64,000 nucleotides of DNA from Paenisporosarcina quisquiliarum (GTDB lineage: Bacteria; Bacillota; Bacilli; Bacillales_A; Planococcaceae), in contig NZ_JAMKBJ010000002.1 in the NCBI RefSeq assembly GCF_027563315.1, forward strand, positions 1-64,000, read 5' to 3'. Below the pieces are notes generated by a model. It made no database searches. It saw nothing but the letters and a program-made list of their open reading frames with translations, and was not told where the DNA came from. Positions 35,242 through 45,403 of the stretch are shown piece by piece. A program made the position numbers and the translations under genes. The number at the start of each line of letters is the position of its first letter. Positions within the stretch are counted from its first letter, which is position 1.

Positions 35242-36348
35242 ATGAGTGAAATTATTCACCGTTCCAAAACTCGCCCCGTTCGTGTAGGCGAAATTACTAT
35301 TGGTGGCAGTAATGAACTTTTTATACAGAGTATGACCACAACAAAAACACATGATGTTGAAGCAACTGTTGCAGAAATCCTGCGTCTTGAAGAAGCAGGT
35401 TGTCAAATTGTCCGCGTTGCATGCCCGGACGATCGTGCGGCAGATGCCATTGCTGAAATTAAAAAACGGATCAATATTCCACTTGTCGTGGATATTCATT
35501 TTGATTATAAATTAGCATTGAAGGCCATTGAAAATGGAGCGGATAAAATCCGGATCAATCCAGGTAACATTGGACGTCGTGAAAAAGTGGAAGCTGTTGT
35601 TAACGCAGCTAAGGCAAAAGGCATTCCAATCCGCATTGGAGTGAATGCTGGATCCCTTGAACGCAAAATCATCGAGAAATATGGCTACCCTACCGCAGAC
35701 GGTATGGTCGAAAGTGCCCTGCATCATATCAAAATCTTAGAAGACTTGGATTTCCATGATATTATCGTATCTTTGAAAGCATCAGATGTCAGCTTAGCGA
35801 TTGAAGCGTATGTGAAAGCTTCACAAGCATTCGACTACCCGCTTCACCTCGGCATTACAGAATCCGGTACATTAGTAAACGGATCAATCAAGAGTGCAGC
35901 AGGACTCGGTGCACTTTTAAGTCATGGAATTGGTAATACATTGCGCGTGTCTTTAAGTGCGGATCCTGTAGAAGAAATAAAAGTTGCTCGTGAATTATTG
36001 AAAGTGTTCGGTTTATCTTCAAATGCCGCAACTTTAATTTCATGTCCAACATGTGGTCGAATTGAAATCGATTTGATTTCCATTGCAAACGAAGTGGAAG
36101 AATACATTTCAACCATCAAGGCACCGATTAAAGTCGCAGTTTTGGGATGTGCAGTAAATGGTCCAGGAGAAGCCCGTGAAGCCGATATCGGCATTGCCGG
36201 TGCCCGTGGTGAAGGATTGTTGTTCATGAAAGGCAAAACAGTCCGTAAAGTACCTGAAGCTACGATGGTTGAAGAACTGAAAGTAGAAATTGATAAGATT
36301 GCACAGGAATACTTCGACAAACAAGCTTTAGAAAAAACAAACGCGTAA
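35242..36348 (+). CDS. ispG: 4-hydroxy-3-methylbut-2-enyl diphosphate synthase
   Basis: 368 residues, the sixth enzyme of the methylerythritol phosphate pathway to isoprenoids. A TIM barrel occupies about 1-260. The C-terminal [4Fe-4S] domain has SCPTCGR and [17 protein letters not shown], giving three Cys ligands and a Glu ligand. Reducing power comes from flavodoxin. Its start follows AAAAGGAGAG. ispH, the next enzyme, lies 7 kb away on the same strand. Confidence 0.95.
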   Translation: MSEIIHRSKTRPVRVGEITIGGSNELFIQSMTTTKTHDVEATVAEILRLEEAGCQIVRVACPDDRAADAIAEIKKRINIPLVVDIHFDYKLALKAIENGADKIRINPGNIGRREKVEAVVNAAKAKGIPIRIGVNAGSLERKIIEKYGYPTADGMVESALHHIKILEDLDFHDIIVSLKASDVSLAIEAYVKASQAFDYPLHLGITESGTLVNGSIKSAAGLGALLSHGIGNTLRVSLSADPVEEIKVARELLKVFGLSSNAATLISCPTCGRIEIDLISIANEVEEYISTIKAPIKVAVLGCAVNGPGEAREADIGIAGARGEGLLFMKGKTVRKVPEATMVEELKVEIDKIAQEYFDKQALEKTNA

Positions 36349-36362
36349 AGGAGTTTCAGCAT

Positions 36363-36941
36363 ATGTCAAACTACCGATTCGGTATCGATATAGATGGTAC
36401 GGTCACATGTCCGACTTCTTTACTCCCTCATATCAACAAAGCTTTTGAATGTAACTTGGTTCTGGACGATATTAAAGAATACGATTTAACAAAAGCTTTT
36501 CCGGTTACATCTGACGAATTTTATAAATGGTTTAAGAAAGCCGAACCTGAAATTTATGCAACTTCACCTATTCAAATAGATGCACATGCAATATTGACGC
36601 AATGGAAGAAAGAGCATGAGTTATACTTCATTTCTGCCCGTGGTCACAATGTACGCGACGTCACCTTGCAATGGTTTATTGAACAAAATCTTGAGTACGA
36701 TCACATCGAACTGATTGGTACTCATGACAAAATTCAAACGGCTCGTAATTTTGAAATTGATGTGTTTTTTGAAGATAAACATGACAATGCAGTCGGCATA
36801 GCTGAAGAATTAAACATTCCGGTATTATTGTTCAACACTCCATATAATCAGGAAGCTGTCCCAAACGGGGTAATTCGTGTGAATAACTGGCGTGAAGCAG
36901 ACTATTGGATTCAACATACCTTTCTAAAACAAAAAGCGTGA
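36363..36941 (+). CDS. yqfW: HAD-family 5'(3')-deoxyribonucleotidase-like protein (YqfW)
   Basis: 192 residues. DIDGTVT at the start is HAD motif I with the nucleophile Asp, FISARG near 100 fits motif II, and FFEDKHDN is motif III/IV. It resembles putative nucleotidases that act on monophosphates; the substrate is not known. It lies 15 nt after ispG and probably shares its transcript. The terminator stem overlaps the stop codon. Confidence 0.85.
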   Translation: MSNYRFGIDIDGTVTCPTSLLPHINKAFECNLVLDDIKEYDLTKAFPVTSDEFYKWFKKAEPEIYATSPIQIDAHAILTQWKKEHELYFISARGHNVRDVTLQWFIEQNLEYDHIELIGTHDKIQTARNFEIDVFFEDKHDNAVGIAEELNIPVLLFNTPYNQEAVPNGVIRVNNWREADYWIQHTFLKQKA

Positions 36942-36962
36942 GGCATATGCCTCACGCTTTTC
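36933..36962 (+). terminator. Bidirectional terminator at the yqfW 3' end
   Basis: Stem 36933-36944 with 36949-36960 and ATAT loop, then TTTTCTT on + and A-rich on the other side. It overlaps the yqfW stop. Confidence 0.8.
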
Positions 36963-36980
36963 TTAATGTCTCGAAATTTC

Positions 36981-37391
36981 TTACTGGCACGCCGGACACT
37001 TGCCGTAAATTTCGAATTTATGATTATCGATTTGATAGGAAGGCAACTTCTCTTCAAGCAGATCCATTGGACATAAATGAATTTCTTTGATTTTGCCACA
37101 CTCCATGCAAATGAAATGATGATGGTGATGGTCCGTTTCACACTGCATCCTGAAATGACGTTCACCGGATAACTCGGTTTCTTCCAAGATTCCTAACTCA
37201 ACAAACGTGCTTAAGTTTCGATAAATTGTGTCATAACTCATCCCTGGGTAGTCCTTCTTCATGACGTCAAGTAAGTCACGCGCCGTCAAATACCGTTCAT
37301 TATCTTTGAACAAATTTAAAATCTGCTCTCTTTTATCCGTTTTTTTATAGCCTTTTTCTTTTAAAACGTCCCATGCCTTCGGAATATTCAT
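36981..37391 (-). CDS. zur: Fur-family zinc uptake regulator Zur
   Basis: 136 residues. N-terminal winged helix (about 1-80) with a [11 protein letters not shown] recognition helix. The metal-binding half has [20 protein letters not shown] and a CXXC at the end (CPAC), giving the structural zinc site. Position and partners make Zur more likely than Fur or PerR. It overlaps the permease gene by 4 nt (ATGA) and is co-transcribed with the zinc transporter. A Zur box lies ahead of the operon, so it is probably autoregulated. Confidence 0.93.
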   Translation of the reverse strand: MNIPKAWDVLKEKGYKKTDKREQILNLFKDNERYLTARDLLDVMKKDYPGMSYDTIYRNLSTFVELGILEETELSGERHFRMQCETDHHHHHFICMECGKIKEIHLCPMDLLEEKLPSYQIDNHKFEIYGKCPACQ

Positions 37392-38254
37392 ACGAGACGC
37401 CCCCTTTCATTCTTCGTCACGACACTCAACCAGATTTTTTTAGCAATTAATACAATCAGTAAAATTGCGATGGATGTCACGACGATTGTTCCGCCGGGTG
37501 CAATATTTAAATAAAAAGCAATCACTAGACCTATAATCACTGCAGCCTCTCCAAATAAAACAGCATACAGTATGGCTTGTTTGAACCCTTTCGCAAGACG
37601 CATGCTTGCAGCAACCGGTAAAGTCATTAATGATGATACTAAGAGAATTCCTACAATTCGCATACTCGCAGCAATGACGAGCGCGGTAACAATCATAAAC
37701 AACAAATGAACCCATTTTGCAGGCAGACCGGATGCTTTCGCATATTCTTCGTCAAACGATAGTAAAAATAATTCTTTATAAAACATCAATAAAAACCCGA
37801 TGACAATGAAAGCAATGACAAGAACAATCCATAAATCTTGTCGACTGACCGCCGATACCGAGCCAAATAAATAACCGAATAAGTCAGAGCTGAATCCATT
37901 AGCCAATGAAATAAAAATGGCACTGAAACCGATACCGGCAGACATAATAATTGGAATTGCCAGTTCTTCGTAATGTTTATACAAACGACGCAATCTCTCA
38001 ATCAAAACTGAACCCGTAACAGCCGCTACAATTCCTAAATATAATGGATTTAATAAGGCAAAAAAGGCAGTAGTTTGAGATAAATATAAACTTCCTGCAA
38101 TTCCCGCTAAAGTGACATGACTTAGAGCATCTGCAATGAGAGATAATCTCCTGACGACAATGAATACACCAAGAAGTGGTGCAATCAATCCAATGATAAT
38201 GCCAGATGCAAAAGCATTCTGCAAAAATTCATAATTAAATAATGCTGATATCAT
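37388..38254 (-). CDS. znuB: Zinc ABC transporter permease (ZnuB/ZurM type)
   Basis: 288 residues, a type ABC-3 metal permease with about seven to eight hydrophobic segments. It starts with ATG overlapping the znuC stop by 4 nt and has GAGGG upstream. Specificity is inferred from the neighbouring Zur and its box. The layout resembles Listeria zurA-zurM-zurR. No solute-binding gene is in the operon. Confidence 0.88.
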   Translation of the reverse strand: MISALFNYEFLQNAFASGIIIGLIAPLLGVFIVVRRLSLIADALSHVTLAGIAGSLYLSQTTAFFALLNPLYLGIVAAVTGSVLIERLRRLYKHYEELAIPIIMSAGIGFSAIFISLANGFSSDLFGYLFGSVSAVSRQDLWIVLVIAFIVIGFLLMFYKELFLLSFDEEYAKASGLPAKWVHLLFMIVTALVIAASMRIVGILLVSSLMTLPVAASMRLAKGFKQAILYAVLFGEAAVIIGLVIAFYLNIAPGGTIVVTSIAILLIVLIAKKIWLSVVTKNERGRLV

Positions 38255-39024
38255 CGAGATCCCTCACTTTTCGCATGGTGAATTTTACGAACCGAGTGAC
38301 CATACCAAGCTTGACGATCTTCATCGCTCAGTTGATTGAAATCATTTTTGTAGCCATGGAAGTGAATGGTTTGATTCAAACATGCAACATGACTAATGTT
38401 GCTTGAAACCGTATCGACATCATGCGTCACCAGAATAAGTGTAATCTGTTGTTCACGATTCAATTCCGCCAGCATATTATAAAACGATTGCACATGCTGA
38501 TGATCAATCCCTACGGTTGGTTCGTCCAATATTAAGCATTTCGGCTCAGCAATCAGCGCTCGTGCGATAAACACCCGCTGTTGTTGACCACCAGACAACT
38601 CTCCGATTGATTGATTCATAAAATCATCCATTCCAACCGCAAGCAAAGCTTTTTCAACTTGTTGTTTCAGGTCTTTCGGATATTTATGAAAGAGTCCTGA
38701 TTTTTTCACGAGACCACTTGCAACGACTTCATACACGGTCGCTGGAAAACCGGAATTGAATGCATTGGATTTTTGTGAAACATAGCCAATCCATTCCCTA
38801 TTTTTAAAGTCCCTACTTTTCTGACCAAATAACTCAACTGTCCCTGAAGACGGCTTTAATAATCCTAAAATAATTTTCAACAATGTGGACTTTCCTGAAC
38901 CATTAGGTCCCAAAACTGCTAGAAAATCACCTTGTTTAACCTGTAAAGAAATGTTTTTCAATACAACTGTCTGATCATATTGAAATGACACATCTTGTAG
39001 TTCAATATTATATGGCGCTTTCAT
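38251..39024 (-). CDS. znuC: Zinc ABC transporter ATP-binding protein (ZnuC/ZurA type)
   Basis: 257 residues. Walker A GPNGSGKST (about 39-47), signature LSGGQQQR, Walker B CLILDEP and H-loop VTHDV are complete. It starts at the ATG 8 nt after AGAGG (an adjacent TTG is also possible). It is the first gene of the operon, with the Zur box 18 nt upstream of the start. Confidence 0.9.
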   Translation of the reverse strand: MKAPYNIELQDVSFQYDQTVVLKNISLQVKQGDFLAVLGPNGSGKSTLLKIILGLLKPSSGTVELFGQKSRDFKNREWIGYVSQKSNAFNSGFPATVYEVVASGLVKKSGLFHKYPKDLKQQVEKALLAVGMDDFMNQSIGELSGGQQQRVFIARALIAEPKCLILDEPTVGIDHQHVQSFYNMLAELNREQQITLILVTHDVDTVSSNISHVACLNQTIHFHGYKNDFNQLSDEDRQAWYGHSVRKIHHAKSEGSR

Positions 39025-39041
39025 CAAGCTCGCCTCTTTCT

Positions 39042-39062
39042 AATTCATAATCATTACGATTT
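39042..39062. promoter_or_regulatory. Zur box
   Basis: 10+1+10 palindrome. The right half ATTACGATTT matches the Bacillus Zur consensus fully; the left half AATTCATAAT matches 8 of 10 (recalled consensus AAATCGTAAT). It lies between znuC and the divergent yqfT, so it could also touch the yqfT promoter. Confidence 0.85.
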
Positions 39063-39127
39063 ACAATGGATTAGTATAACGAAGAATCGACAAGAAGTAA
39101 ACTTAATTATCTTGAAAGGATGACTTA

Positions 39128-39367
39128 GTGGATATTTGGGAACTGGTGCAAGCAATAAAAGATAAACCTGATGAGGAAATTGCCAAAATGACGAGCATAC
39201 TTCCTGTTACACTGACGCCTGCAGAAGTAAAACAAGTCCGTCCAATTTTTGAGAAGGCTTCGCTTCAATGGCTTATTTTTGGCCCCCCTGAGCATGTTCA
39301 CAAACAAATTCAAACGGTTCTTGGCAAAACTCGGACTAAAAAACTGTTGGCACATTTTGGTCTTTAA
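39128..39367 (+). CDS. yqfT: DUF2624 protein YqfT
   Basis: 79 residues starting at GTG after GAAAGGATG. Mostly helical with ITPAEV-like LTPAEVKQVRPI, and no Cys or signal. This is the size and sequence type of YqfT/DUF2624, in the right place between the zinc operon and nfo. Function unknown. Confidence 0.75.
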   Translation: MDIWELVQAIKDKPDEEIAKMTSILPVTLTPAEVKQVRPIFEKASLQWLIFGPPEHVHKQIQTVLGKTRTKKLLAHFGL

Positions 39368-39376
39368 ACTAGAAAA

Positions 39377-39409
39377 AAAGACTCAAGCAAAAAGTTGCTT
39401 GAGTCTTTT
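39377..39409. terminator. Bidirectional terminator of yqfT and nfo
   Basis: 13-bp stem (39377-39388 with 39397-39409) with A/T runs on both sides between the convergent genes. Confidence 0.85.
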
Positions 39410-39414
39410 ATGAT

Positions 39415-40302
39415 TTAAGCACGCAAATTTTCAATGCTCTCCGGCATGAACGTTTGTTGCTTGAACATTTCAATTTCGTATAAATATGGTGGTTTTTTGT
39501 TTTTTGCATCTGAGCCAACGAAAGGCGTTTCAAGAATTTTCGGTACCGAAGTCAATTGGGGATGATGCACGATATAGTTGAGTGCATCAAAACCTATTTC
39601 ACCAAACCCTATATTCTCATGACGGTCTTTGCCAGCACCACGAATATTTTTACTGTCATTGATATGAAGAACTTTCAAACGATCCAGTCCGATTAATTGA
39701 TCAAATTGATTCAATACACCATCAAAATCATTCACGATATCATAACCAGCGTCATGTGTATGGCATGTATCAAAACAAACCGACATTCTTTCGTTATGTG
39801 TCACGCCATTAATAATCTCTGCAAGTTCTTCAAATGATCGACCACATTCAGTACCTTTTCCAGCCATCGTTTCTAAAGCGATTTGCACAGGAAAATCTTG
39901 TGAAAGTACTTCATTTAAACCTTCAATAATCTTTGCAATGCCAACATCTGCTCCTGCCCCAACATGAGCTCCCGGATGGAGGACGATTTGTTTAGCACCT
40001 AAAGCTGCAGTTCGTTCGATTTCTTTTTGTAAAAAACCGACGCCAAGTGAAAATGTTTCTGGCTTCAATGAGTTCCCGATATTAATGATATAAGGTGCAT
40101 GAACAACTATATTTGACATTCCATTGGCCATCATATGTGCTTGTCCCGCTTCAATATTCAAATCTTCTATCGGTTTGCGGCGCGTATTTTGAGGCGCGCC
40201 TGTATAAATCATAAAAGTATTGGCCCCGTAGGACGCTGCCTCTTCACTGGCTGAAACCAGCATGTTTTTCCCACTCATGGAAACGTGTGAACCTAATAAC
40301 AT
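39415..40302 (-). CDS. nfo: Endonuclease IV (AP endonuclease)
   Basis: 295 residues, a TIM-barrel nuclease that cuts DNA at abasic sites in base-excision repair. Zinc ligands appear in [49 protein letters not shown] and HINDSKN. A strong AAAGGGG precedes the start. It lies 14 nt from cshB and may share its transcript. Confidence 0.94.
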   Translation of the reverse strand: MLLGSHVSMSGKNMLVSASEEAASYGANTFMIYTGAPQNTRRKPIEDLNIEAGQAHMMANGMSNIVVHAPYIINIGNSLKPETFSLGVGFLQKEIERTAALGAKQIVLHPGAHVGAGADVGIAKIIEGLNEVLSQDFPVQIALETMAGKGTECGRSFEELAEIINGVTHNERMSVCFDTCHTHDAGYDIVNDFDGVLNQFDQLIGLDRLKVLHINDSKNIRGAGKDRHENIGFGEIGFDALNYIVHHPQLTSVPKILETPFVGSDAKNKKPPYLYEIEMFKQQTFMPESIENLRA

Positions 40303-40316
40303 AAAAGAACACCCCT

Positions 40317-41618
40317 TTACTTTTTACGGTTTTTGATGCGGCGTTCTCTCTTTTTAATTTTGTCCATTTCCCATTTCATATTACGTTTGTATCCTGGTTT
40401 TACTTTTTTCGGTTTACGGACCATCGATTTTGCTTTCGCATCAATTTCATCTTCAGTTGTCTTTTTACGATTTTTGCGTGTGTGGCGTTCTTTTAAAGAT
40501 GACCACTCACCATCAACGACATCGACATGAACAAACGGGATTCCCATTTTTTCGATACGGATAATCGCGTCTTCGTCAGTTGGTTCATATAATGTAATAG
40601 CTGTGCCTTCCAAACCGGCACGAGCTGTACGTCCAACACGGTGAATAAAGAACTCCAAGTCTTCTGGCAGTTCATAGTTAATCACGTGACTTACACCTTG
40701 AATGTCAATTCCACGGGCAGCAAGATCTGTTGCCACAATGTATTGATACTCAAGATCGCGGACTTGTTTCATCATGCGTGTACGTTCACGAGGCGCTAAA
40801 TCCCCATGAATTCGTCCTACACGATAACCAGCTTCAGCTAAATAATTGGCAACATCATCTGCATTTTTTCGTGTGTTTGCAAAAATAATCGCCAAGTAGG
40901 GATTAATTCCATTTAACACTTCGACCAGACGTTTCTTTTTCGACTTGCTTCGTACTGGAACCAGATTGAAGACAATGCCTTCAGCTACCGGACGTTTTTC
41001 ACCGATATTGATGTGTACTGGAGATTCCATGTATTTTTTCAAAAATGGCTGCAAGCGTTCAGGAATAGTCGCAGAGAATACGAACATTTCAAGAGAATCT
41101 GGCATTTTTCCTGCAAAAGCATCGATATCTTCGATAAAGCCCATGTCAAAAGCGAGGTCCGCTTCATCTACTACTAATATAGGTGCCGTATGAACCAGCA
41201 AAGCATTTTCTTTAACTAAGTCACGAATACGACCTGGTGTCCCAACAACAATATGTGGTTGTGATTTTAACTTGTCAATCGAACGTTGTTTATCAGTACC
41301 ACCGATAAACAATTTTGATTGAATGTCCGTACCTTCAGTCAGTTTACTTAGTTCTTCGAAAATTTGTGAAGCAAGTTCACGCGTTGGGGACGTAATGATA
41401 GCCTGTAATTCTGTTTTGCCAGTGATGATTCGCTCAACAATCGGAATTAAAAAACTATGCGTTTTCCCTGTACCCGTATGTGCTTGGCCAATCGCACTTT
41501 TTCCTTTAAGAATTAGAGGTATCATTTCTTTTTGAATAGGGGTTGGTTCTGTAAAACCTAATTTACTAATGGCATTCTGTAAAAAAGGTTGAAAATCATA
41601 ATCTGTATATTTGGACAT
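40317..41618 (-). CDS. cshB: DEAD-box RNA helicase CshB
   Basis: 433 residues. Motif Q (FTEPTPIQ), motif I AHTGTGKT, motif [11 protein letters not shown], motif III SAT and motif [12 protein letters not shown] are all present. A Lys/Arg-rich tail (about 385-433) binds RNA. It helps ribosome or RNA degradosome work in the cold in relatives. Its position upstream of nfo and near yqfQ matches B. subtilis yqfR. AAGGAGGG precedes the ATG. Confidence 0.92.
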   Translation of the reverse strand: MSKYTDYDFQPFLQNAISKLGFTEPTPIQKEMIPLILKGKSAIGQAHTGTGKTHSFLIPIVERIITGKTELQAIITSPTRELASQIFEELSKLTEGTDIQSKLFIGGTDKQRSIDKLKSQPHIVVGTPGRIRDLVKENALLVHTAPILVVDEADLAFDMGFIEDIDAFAGKMPDSLEMFVFSATIPERLQPFLKKYMESPVHINIGEKRPVAEGIVFNLVPVRSKSKKKRLVEVLNGINPYLAIIFANTRKNADDVANYLAEAGYRVGRIHGDLAPRERTRMMKQVRDLEYQYIVATDLAARGIDIQGVSHVINYELPEDLEFFIHRVGRTARAGLEGTAITLYEPTDEDAIIRIEKMGIPFVHVDVVDGEWSSLKERHTRKNRKKTTEDEIDAKAKSMVRKPKKVKPGYKRNMKWEMDKIKKRERRIKNRKK

Positions 41619-41740
41619 TTTAGTCCCTCCTTACGTTCTTTCATTGTAACATGTTTTGTCTATTTTGAAGACCATCAGCTTATCATAGTTGTTGTGTGCC
41701 CTCTGCGTCAATTAACTATTTATTTAGAAAGGAGGATTAT

Positions 41741-42217
41741 ATGCGTTATCAATCATTTTATCCATTCGCACAATCGCAAATACCGAATGTTGCGCAACGT
41801 TTCCCAGTTCCGCCTGGTAACTTTCCTGGAGGTCCATCTCAATCACCTTTTGGCGGATTTTTAGGTGGTCTAGGCGGTTCGGGTGGACCAGCAGGTGGTG
41901 GTTTTCGTGGTTTAGGGAATGCTTTAGGAAATTCTGGATTACCGCAAGGCGCGAACCGTATTGAGCAGTTCATGGAAACCGCTGACCGTTTCTTGAACAC
42001 TGCGCAGAAATTGACACCAATGGTCCAACAAGTTGCACCTATGGTTCAAAACATCCCAGCGTTATTTAAAATTTATAGAGGTTTCCAAAGCATGCCTGAT
42101 GCCACATCTACTGCCTCCGCCGCTAGTGGTGCTGTGCGAAATGCTGCATCAGCTGCATCCGTTGTTCCCCGCACTGTTGGGGCATCTCAACCACGTATTT
42201 TCCAGCCACCAATTTGA
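41741..42217 (+). CDS. yqfQ: YqfQ-like protein, glycine-rich
   Basis: 158 residues from the ATG after AAAGGAGG. A Pro/Gln start leads to a glycine-rich stretch (about 36-60, GGFLGGLGGSGGPAGGG), then amphipathic helices with NRIEQFMETADRFLNTAQKL and a basic, Ala-rich tail. This fits the YqfQ/VrrA family, which is linked to spore or surface structures but has no firm function. It lies between cshB (divergent) and ispH, as in B. subtilis. Confidence 0.78.
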   Translation: MRYQSFYPFAQSQIPNVAQRFPVPPGNFPGGPSQSPFGGFLGGLGGSGGPAGGGFRGLGNALGNSGLPQGANRIEQFMETADRFLNTAQKLTPMVQQVAPMVQNIPALFKIYRGFQSMPDATSTASAASGAVRNAASAASVVPRTVGASQPRIFQPPI

Positions 42218-42220
42218 TTT

Positions 42221-42249
42221 TTGAATTCGCCACTCCTCTCCGTTATAAT
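42221..42249 (+). promoter_or_regulatory. SigA-type promoter of ispH
   Basis: -35 TTGAAT (42221-42226), 17-bp spacer, -10 TATAAT (42244-42249). Confidence 0.7.
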
Positions 42250-42282
42250 AGAAATTAACAACTTCTGAGAGGAGTGCTACAT

Positions 42283-43260
42283 ATGCAAGTACTCAAAATT
42301 TCCCCACGTGGTTATTGTTACGGCGTCGTGGATGCAATGGTTATCGCTCGTAATGCAGCGATGGATACTTCCCTTCCGCGCCCGATTTATATATTAGGTA
42401 TGATCGTTCATAATAAACATGTAACCGATGCCTTTGAAAATGATGGGATTATTACGTTGGATGGAGAAAATCGTAAAGAAATACTGGATAAAGTGGATGG
42501 CGGAACCGTTATCTTTACTGCCCATGGTGTATCACCTGAAGTTCGTGAATTAGCCAAACAAAAAGGGCTGGTTTCGATAGATGCCACTTGTCCTGATGTG
42601 ACAGTTACACACGATTTAATTCGTGAGAAGACTGCCGAAGGTTACCAAGTCATTTACATCGGTAAAAAAGGACATCCTGAACCTGAAGGTGCGGTAGGTG
42701 TGGCACCACATGCTGTTCATCTTGTTCAGACTGTGGAAGATGTCGAACAATTGAACATCCAGGCAGAAAAATTAATCGTTACGAACCAGACGACGATGAG
42801 TCAATGGGACGTGGCCGCACTTATGGAAAAATTGTCTTTGAAATATCCTCATATCGAGGTTCATAAAGAAATTTGCCTGGCTACACAAGTTCGACAAGAA
42901 GCTGTAGCTGATCAAGCAGGCGCTGCCGAATTGTTGATCGTTGTCGGAGATCCTATGAGTAACAACTCAAATCGACTGACACAAGTCTCTGAAGAAATTG
43001 CCAACACCCCTTCCTACCGAATTTCTGATTTGTCGGAGCTTAGACTGGAATGGCTAGAAGGCATTGAACGAATTGCTGTTACAGCAGGCGCTTCTACACC
43101 GACACCTATCGTTAAAGAAGTTGTCCAATTTTTAGAGAAGTATGACCCACTGGATCCACAGACTCATCATTTAGAACGTACAGTTACTATTGACAAGATT
43201 TTACCAAAAATCAAAACGCCTAAACCTGTCGATAGAATTGAACCTTATAAACTCACGTAA
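42283..43260 (+). CDS. ispH: 4-hydroxy-3-methylbut-2-enyl diphosphate reductase
   Basis: 325 residues from the ATG after GAGAGGAG, giving [15 protein letters not shown]. The last enzyme of the methylerythritol phosphate pathway, making IPP and DMAPP. The [4Fe-4S] cluster Cys are in GYCYGV, ATCPDV and EICLAT, and the His of FTAHGVSP helps catalysis. The nearby ispG shows that both terminal steps are encoded in the window. Confidence 0.95.
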   Translation: MQVLKISPRGYCYGVVDAMVIARNAAMDTSLPRPIYILGMIVHNKHVTDAFENDGIITLDGENRKEILDKVDGGTVIFTAHGVSPEVRELAKQKGLVSIDATCPDVTVTHDLIREKTAEGYQVIYIGKKGHPEPEGAVGVAPHAVHLVQTVEDVEQLNIQAEKLIVTNQTTMSQWDVAALMEKLSLKYPHIEVHKEICLATQVRQEAVADQAGAAELLIVVGDPMSNNSNRLTQVSEEIANTPSYRISDLSELRLEWLEGIERIAVTAGASTPTPIVKEVVQFLEKYDPLDPQTHHLERTVTIDKILPKIKTPKPVDRIEPYKLT

Positions 43261-43263
43261 TGA

Positions 43264-43298
43264 AAAAGCTATCCAGCATTAACTGGATAGCTTTTTTT
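43264..43298. terminator. Bidirectional terminator of ispH and yqfO
   Basis: 13-bp stem (43264-43276 with 43283-43295), CATTAA loop and T-run. It reaches the yqfO stop. Confidence 0.85.
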
Positions 43299-44415
43299 AT
43301 AGAATTCTGAACGGTTCAGTTGAAATTTTCGATGCAACAAAAGTACAGTCGAATTTTTTCTCTTTACACATCCCGTTCATTTTTTCAGAAACACCTTTTT
43401 TCATAATCGATTCAACATGGTGTCCCGGATCAATTACATTCAGACCCAGTGCTTGTGCATCCTGTGCTACATGGAAATACAAATCTCCAGTGACCAGGAC
43501 ATCTGCGCCTGCCCTTTTAGCTTTTTGAATGTACTTATTACCGTCGCCACCAAGTACAGCAACTTTACGGATGTTTGCACCAGCTTCGCCAACAATGCGT
43601 ACAAACGGCACAGATAGTCGGTCTTTAACTCGTTGTGCAAACGCATCAAGAGACATTGGCTGTTCAAGACTACCAATTCGACCGATGCCTTGTTCCTGTG
43701 TTTTCGTATCTTGCGTCCATAAATCAAACGCCACTTCTTCATAAGGATGGTGAGTATACATGGCTTTTAAAACCTTGGCTTTGTTAGAAGCAGGGAATAC
43801 CACTTCCACTTTGTCCTCATTCACTTCTTCCAAGTGATTCTTAGTACCAATAGTAGGGTTCGCACCTTCTAAAGGTTGAAATCTTCCTATACCGGTTGAT
43901 GAAAAACTACAGCTGTCGTAATTGCCAATTTTACCGGCTCCTGCACGAGCAAGTGACTTGCGTAAATCTTCTGAAGCGGAAGTTGGTACATACACAGCTA
44001 ACTTCATCATCGGTTCTGCGTATGTTTCTTCCAGTATGTTGATTTCCTGCAATCCAAGTGCTTCTGCCAACAAATCATTCACCCCGCCCGGTGCCACATC
44101 CAAATTGGTATGAGCAGCATATACCGCAATGTCATGCTTAATACAAAGAGCAAACATTTCACCTGAAGGAGAATCGGTACGTAGATTTTTTAAAGGACGG
44201 AAAATTGGTGGATGATGTGCGAGAATCATCTGGCATTTTTGATCAATTGCTTCCTGGACAACTTCAAGCGTCACATCCAGTGTGACCAAGACTTTTTGTA
44301 CCGGTCGATTCAATTGGCCGATTTGTAAACCGATGGGGTCATCATCCAATGCATAAAATTTTGGCGACCACGACTCAAACAATTGAATGATTTCGTGTCC
44401 ATTCGCAGTTTTCAT
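43297..44415 (-). CDS. yqfO: Nif3-family metal-binding protein (YqfO)
   Basis: 372 residues, longer than basic Nif3 because of a central inserted domain (about 130-240). Metal ligands are in MILAHHPP (about 62-69), AAHTNLD and near the end in DPGHHVES. It has been called GTP cyclohydrolase 1 type 2 homologue. Its real substrate is unknown. It overlaps trmK by 4 nt (ATGA). Confidence 0.88.
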   Translation of the reverse strand: MKTANGHEIIQLFESWSPKFYALDDDPIGLQIGQLNRPVQKVLVTLDVTLEVVQEAIDQKCQMILAHHPPIFRPLKNLRTDSPSGEMFALCIKHDIAVYAAHTNLDVAPGGVNDLLAEALGLQEINILEETYAEPMMKLAVYVPTSASEDLRKSLARAGAGKIGNYDSCSFSSTGIGRFQPLEGANPTIGTKNHLEEVNEDKVEVVFPASNKAKVLKAMYTHHPYEEVAFDLWTQDTKTQEQGIGRIGSLEQPMSLDAFAQRVKDRLSVPFVRIVGEAGANIRKVAVLGGDGNKYIQKAKRAGADVLVTGDLYFHVAQDAQALGLNVIDPGHHVESIMKKGVSEKMNGMCKEKKFDCTFVASKISTEPFRIL

Positions 44416-45110
44416 GCACCAAGAACCTCCTTAACAATTGTCAATTTCTCTTCGATTTCTTCTTTCTTCATCTGAACTTCTTTCGATAATTCAGCGACGC
44501 GAATCGCTTCTAATATACGTTTCCATTCAGCTGATTCTTTTTGCCATTTTTTTCGGAACACATCATTACGATCTACCATTAAAAATGGACCAAGTAATAA
44601 TTCTGCTGGAGATAGAGTCATCTTTCCTCTTTCCAATACCAGAATTTCGTATATTTTGTCGTCTTCTTGCAGAATTTCTTCTGCCACGAGCTTCCAGTCA
44701 TTTAATAACGCCCACTCACGAATTGCTTTCGCATGAATATTCGGTTGTAAAATAAGCCTGTTGACCGTTTTTAATCTGTCGATATCTTGATCTAAAATGG
44801 AGGCAATTAATGGCCCTCCCATCCCTGCAATGGTCACTGTATCAACATGATCTTCACTTTCAATCGCTTGAAGTCCGTTTGCAAACCGAACCGTTATGTA
44901 ATCTTGCAATTGTTCAGCGCGAACTTGCTTGCGTGCAGATTCATACGGTCCTTTTGCCACTTCACCAGCAACTGCTTTATCCGCGATTTGTTGGTGAACG
45001 AGATAACATGGTAAATATGCGTGGTCACTTCCGATATCCGCCACGATTGATCCTTTTTCAACATATGAAGCGACACGTGTTAATCGCTCTGAGAGACGTT
45101 GTGCGTTCAA
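44412..45110 (-). CDS. trmK: tRNA (adenine22-N1)-methyltransferase TrmK
   Basis: 232 residues. SAM-dependent methyltransferase with VADIGSDHAYLP as the SAM motif I (about 24-35) and TIAGMGGPLIAS around 90-100. C-terminal coiled coil (about 190-225). It methylates A22 in tRNA. It starts with TTG after AAGGAGAGG. It is co-transcribed with yqfO. The 21-bp array lies just upstream. Confidence 0.92.
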   Translation of the reverse strand: MNAQRLSERLTRVASYVEKGSIVADIGSDHAYLPCYLVHQQIADKAVAGEVAKGPYESARKQVRAEQLQDYITVRFANGLQAIESEDHVDTVTIAGMGGPLIASILDQDIDRLKTVNRLILQPNIHAKAIREWALLNDWKLVAEEILQEDDKIYEILVLERGKMTLSPAELLLGPFLMVDRNDVFRKKWQKESAEWKRILEAIRVAELSKEVQMKKEEIEEKLTIVKEVLGA

Positions 45111-45202
45111 CGAAATCCTCTCCTTTCTTCTATAAACAAGATTGTACCATAGACACGAAAAAACGGGTTGCTGAAGGTGAATGAGAGTGGTGAGCGGTTC
45201 TA

Positions 45203-45349
45203 TCTATTTGTGGTTTTATGGAATCTATTCGCGTTCGGAGACGTTCTATTCGCGTCCGAAGGTGGTATATTCGCGATTCGAGGTGTTCTATTCACGTTCG
45301 GACGTGTTCTATTCGCGTTTCGACACCTTCTATTCGCGTTCCTCGACAT
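45203..45349. repeat. Seven-unit 21-bp tandem array
   Basis: Seven consecutive 21-bp units start at 45203, 45224, 45245, 45266, 45287, 45308 and 45329. The core is TCTATTCGCGTTC; units 2-7 share it closely and the first is degenerate. No indels disturb the 21-bp period. It lies between the cccA terminator and the trmK start. Because 21 is a multiple of three, a 66-codon open frame crosses it with heptad periodicity, but it has no Shine-Dalgarno and is not called as a gene. Confidence 0.9.
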
Positions 45350-45365
45350 AACCTATCCTAACCCA

Positions 45366-45398
45366 TGAAAAAACCCTTATCCAAATCGGATAAGGGTT
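45366..45398 (-). terminator. Terminator of cccA
   Basis: Perfect 11-bp stem (45372-45382 with 45388-45398), then TTTTTTC on the minus strand, 6 nt past the cccA stop. Confidence 0.85.
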
Positions 45399-45403
45399 AA
45401 GGC

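Noticed and set aside
35922-36362. 146-codon minus-strand frame antisense to ispG
   Set aside because: ispG is certain from its motifs, and this frame has no conserved domain or start signal.
45168-45368. A 66-codon plus-strand frame with heptad (LFAFG-type) periodicity over the 21-bp array
   Set aside because: The periodicity follows from the 21-bp DNA repeat being a multiple of three. There is no Shine-Dalgarno, and the array is in an intergenic region.
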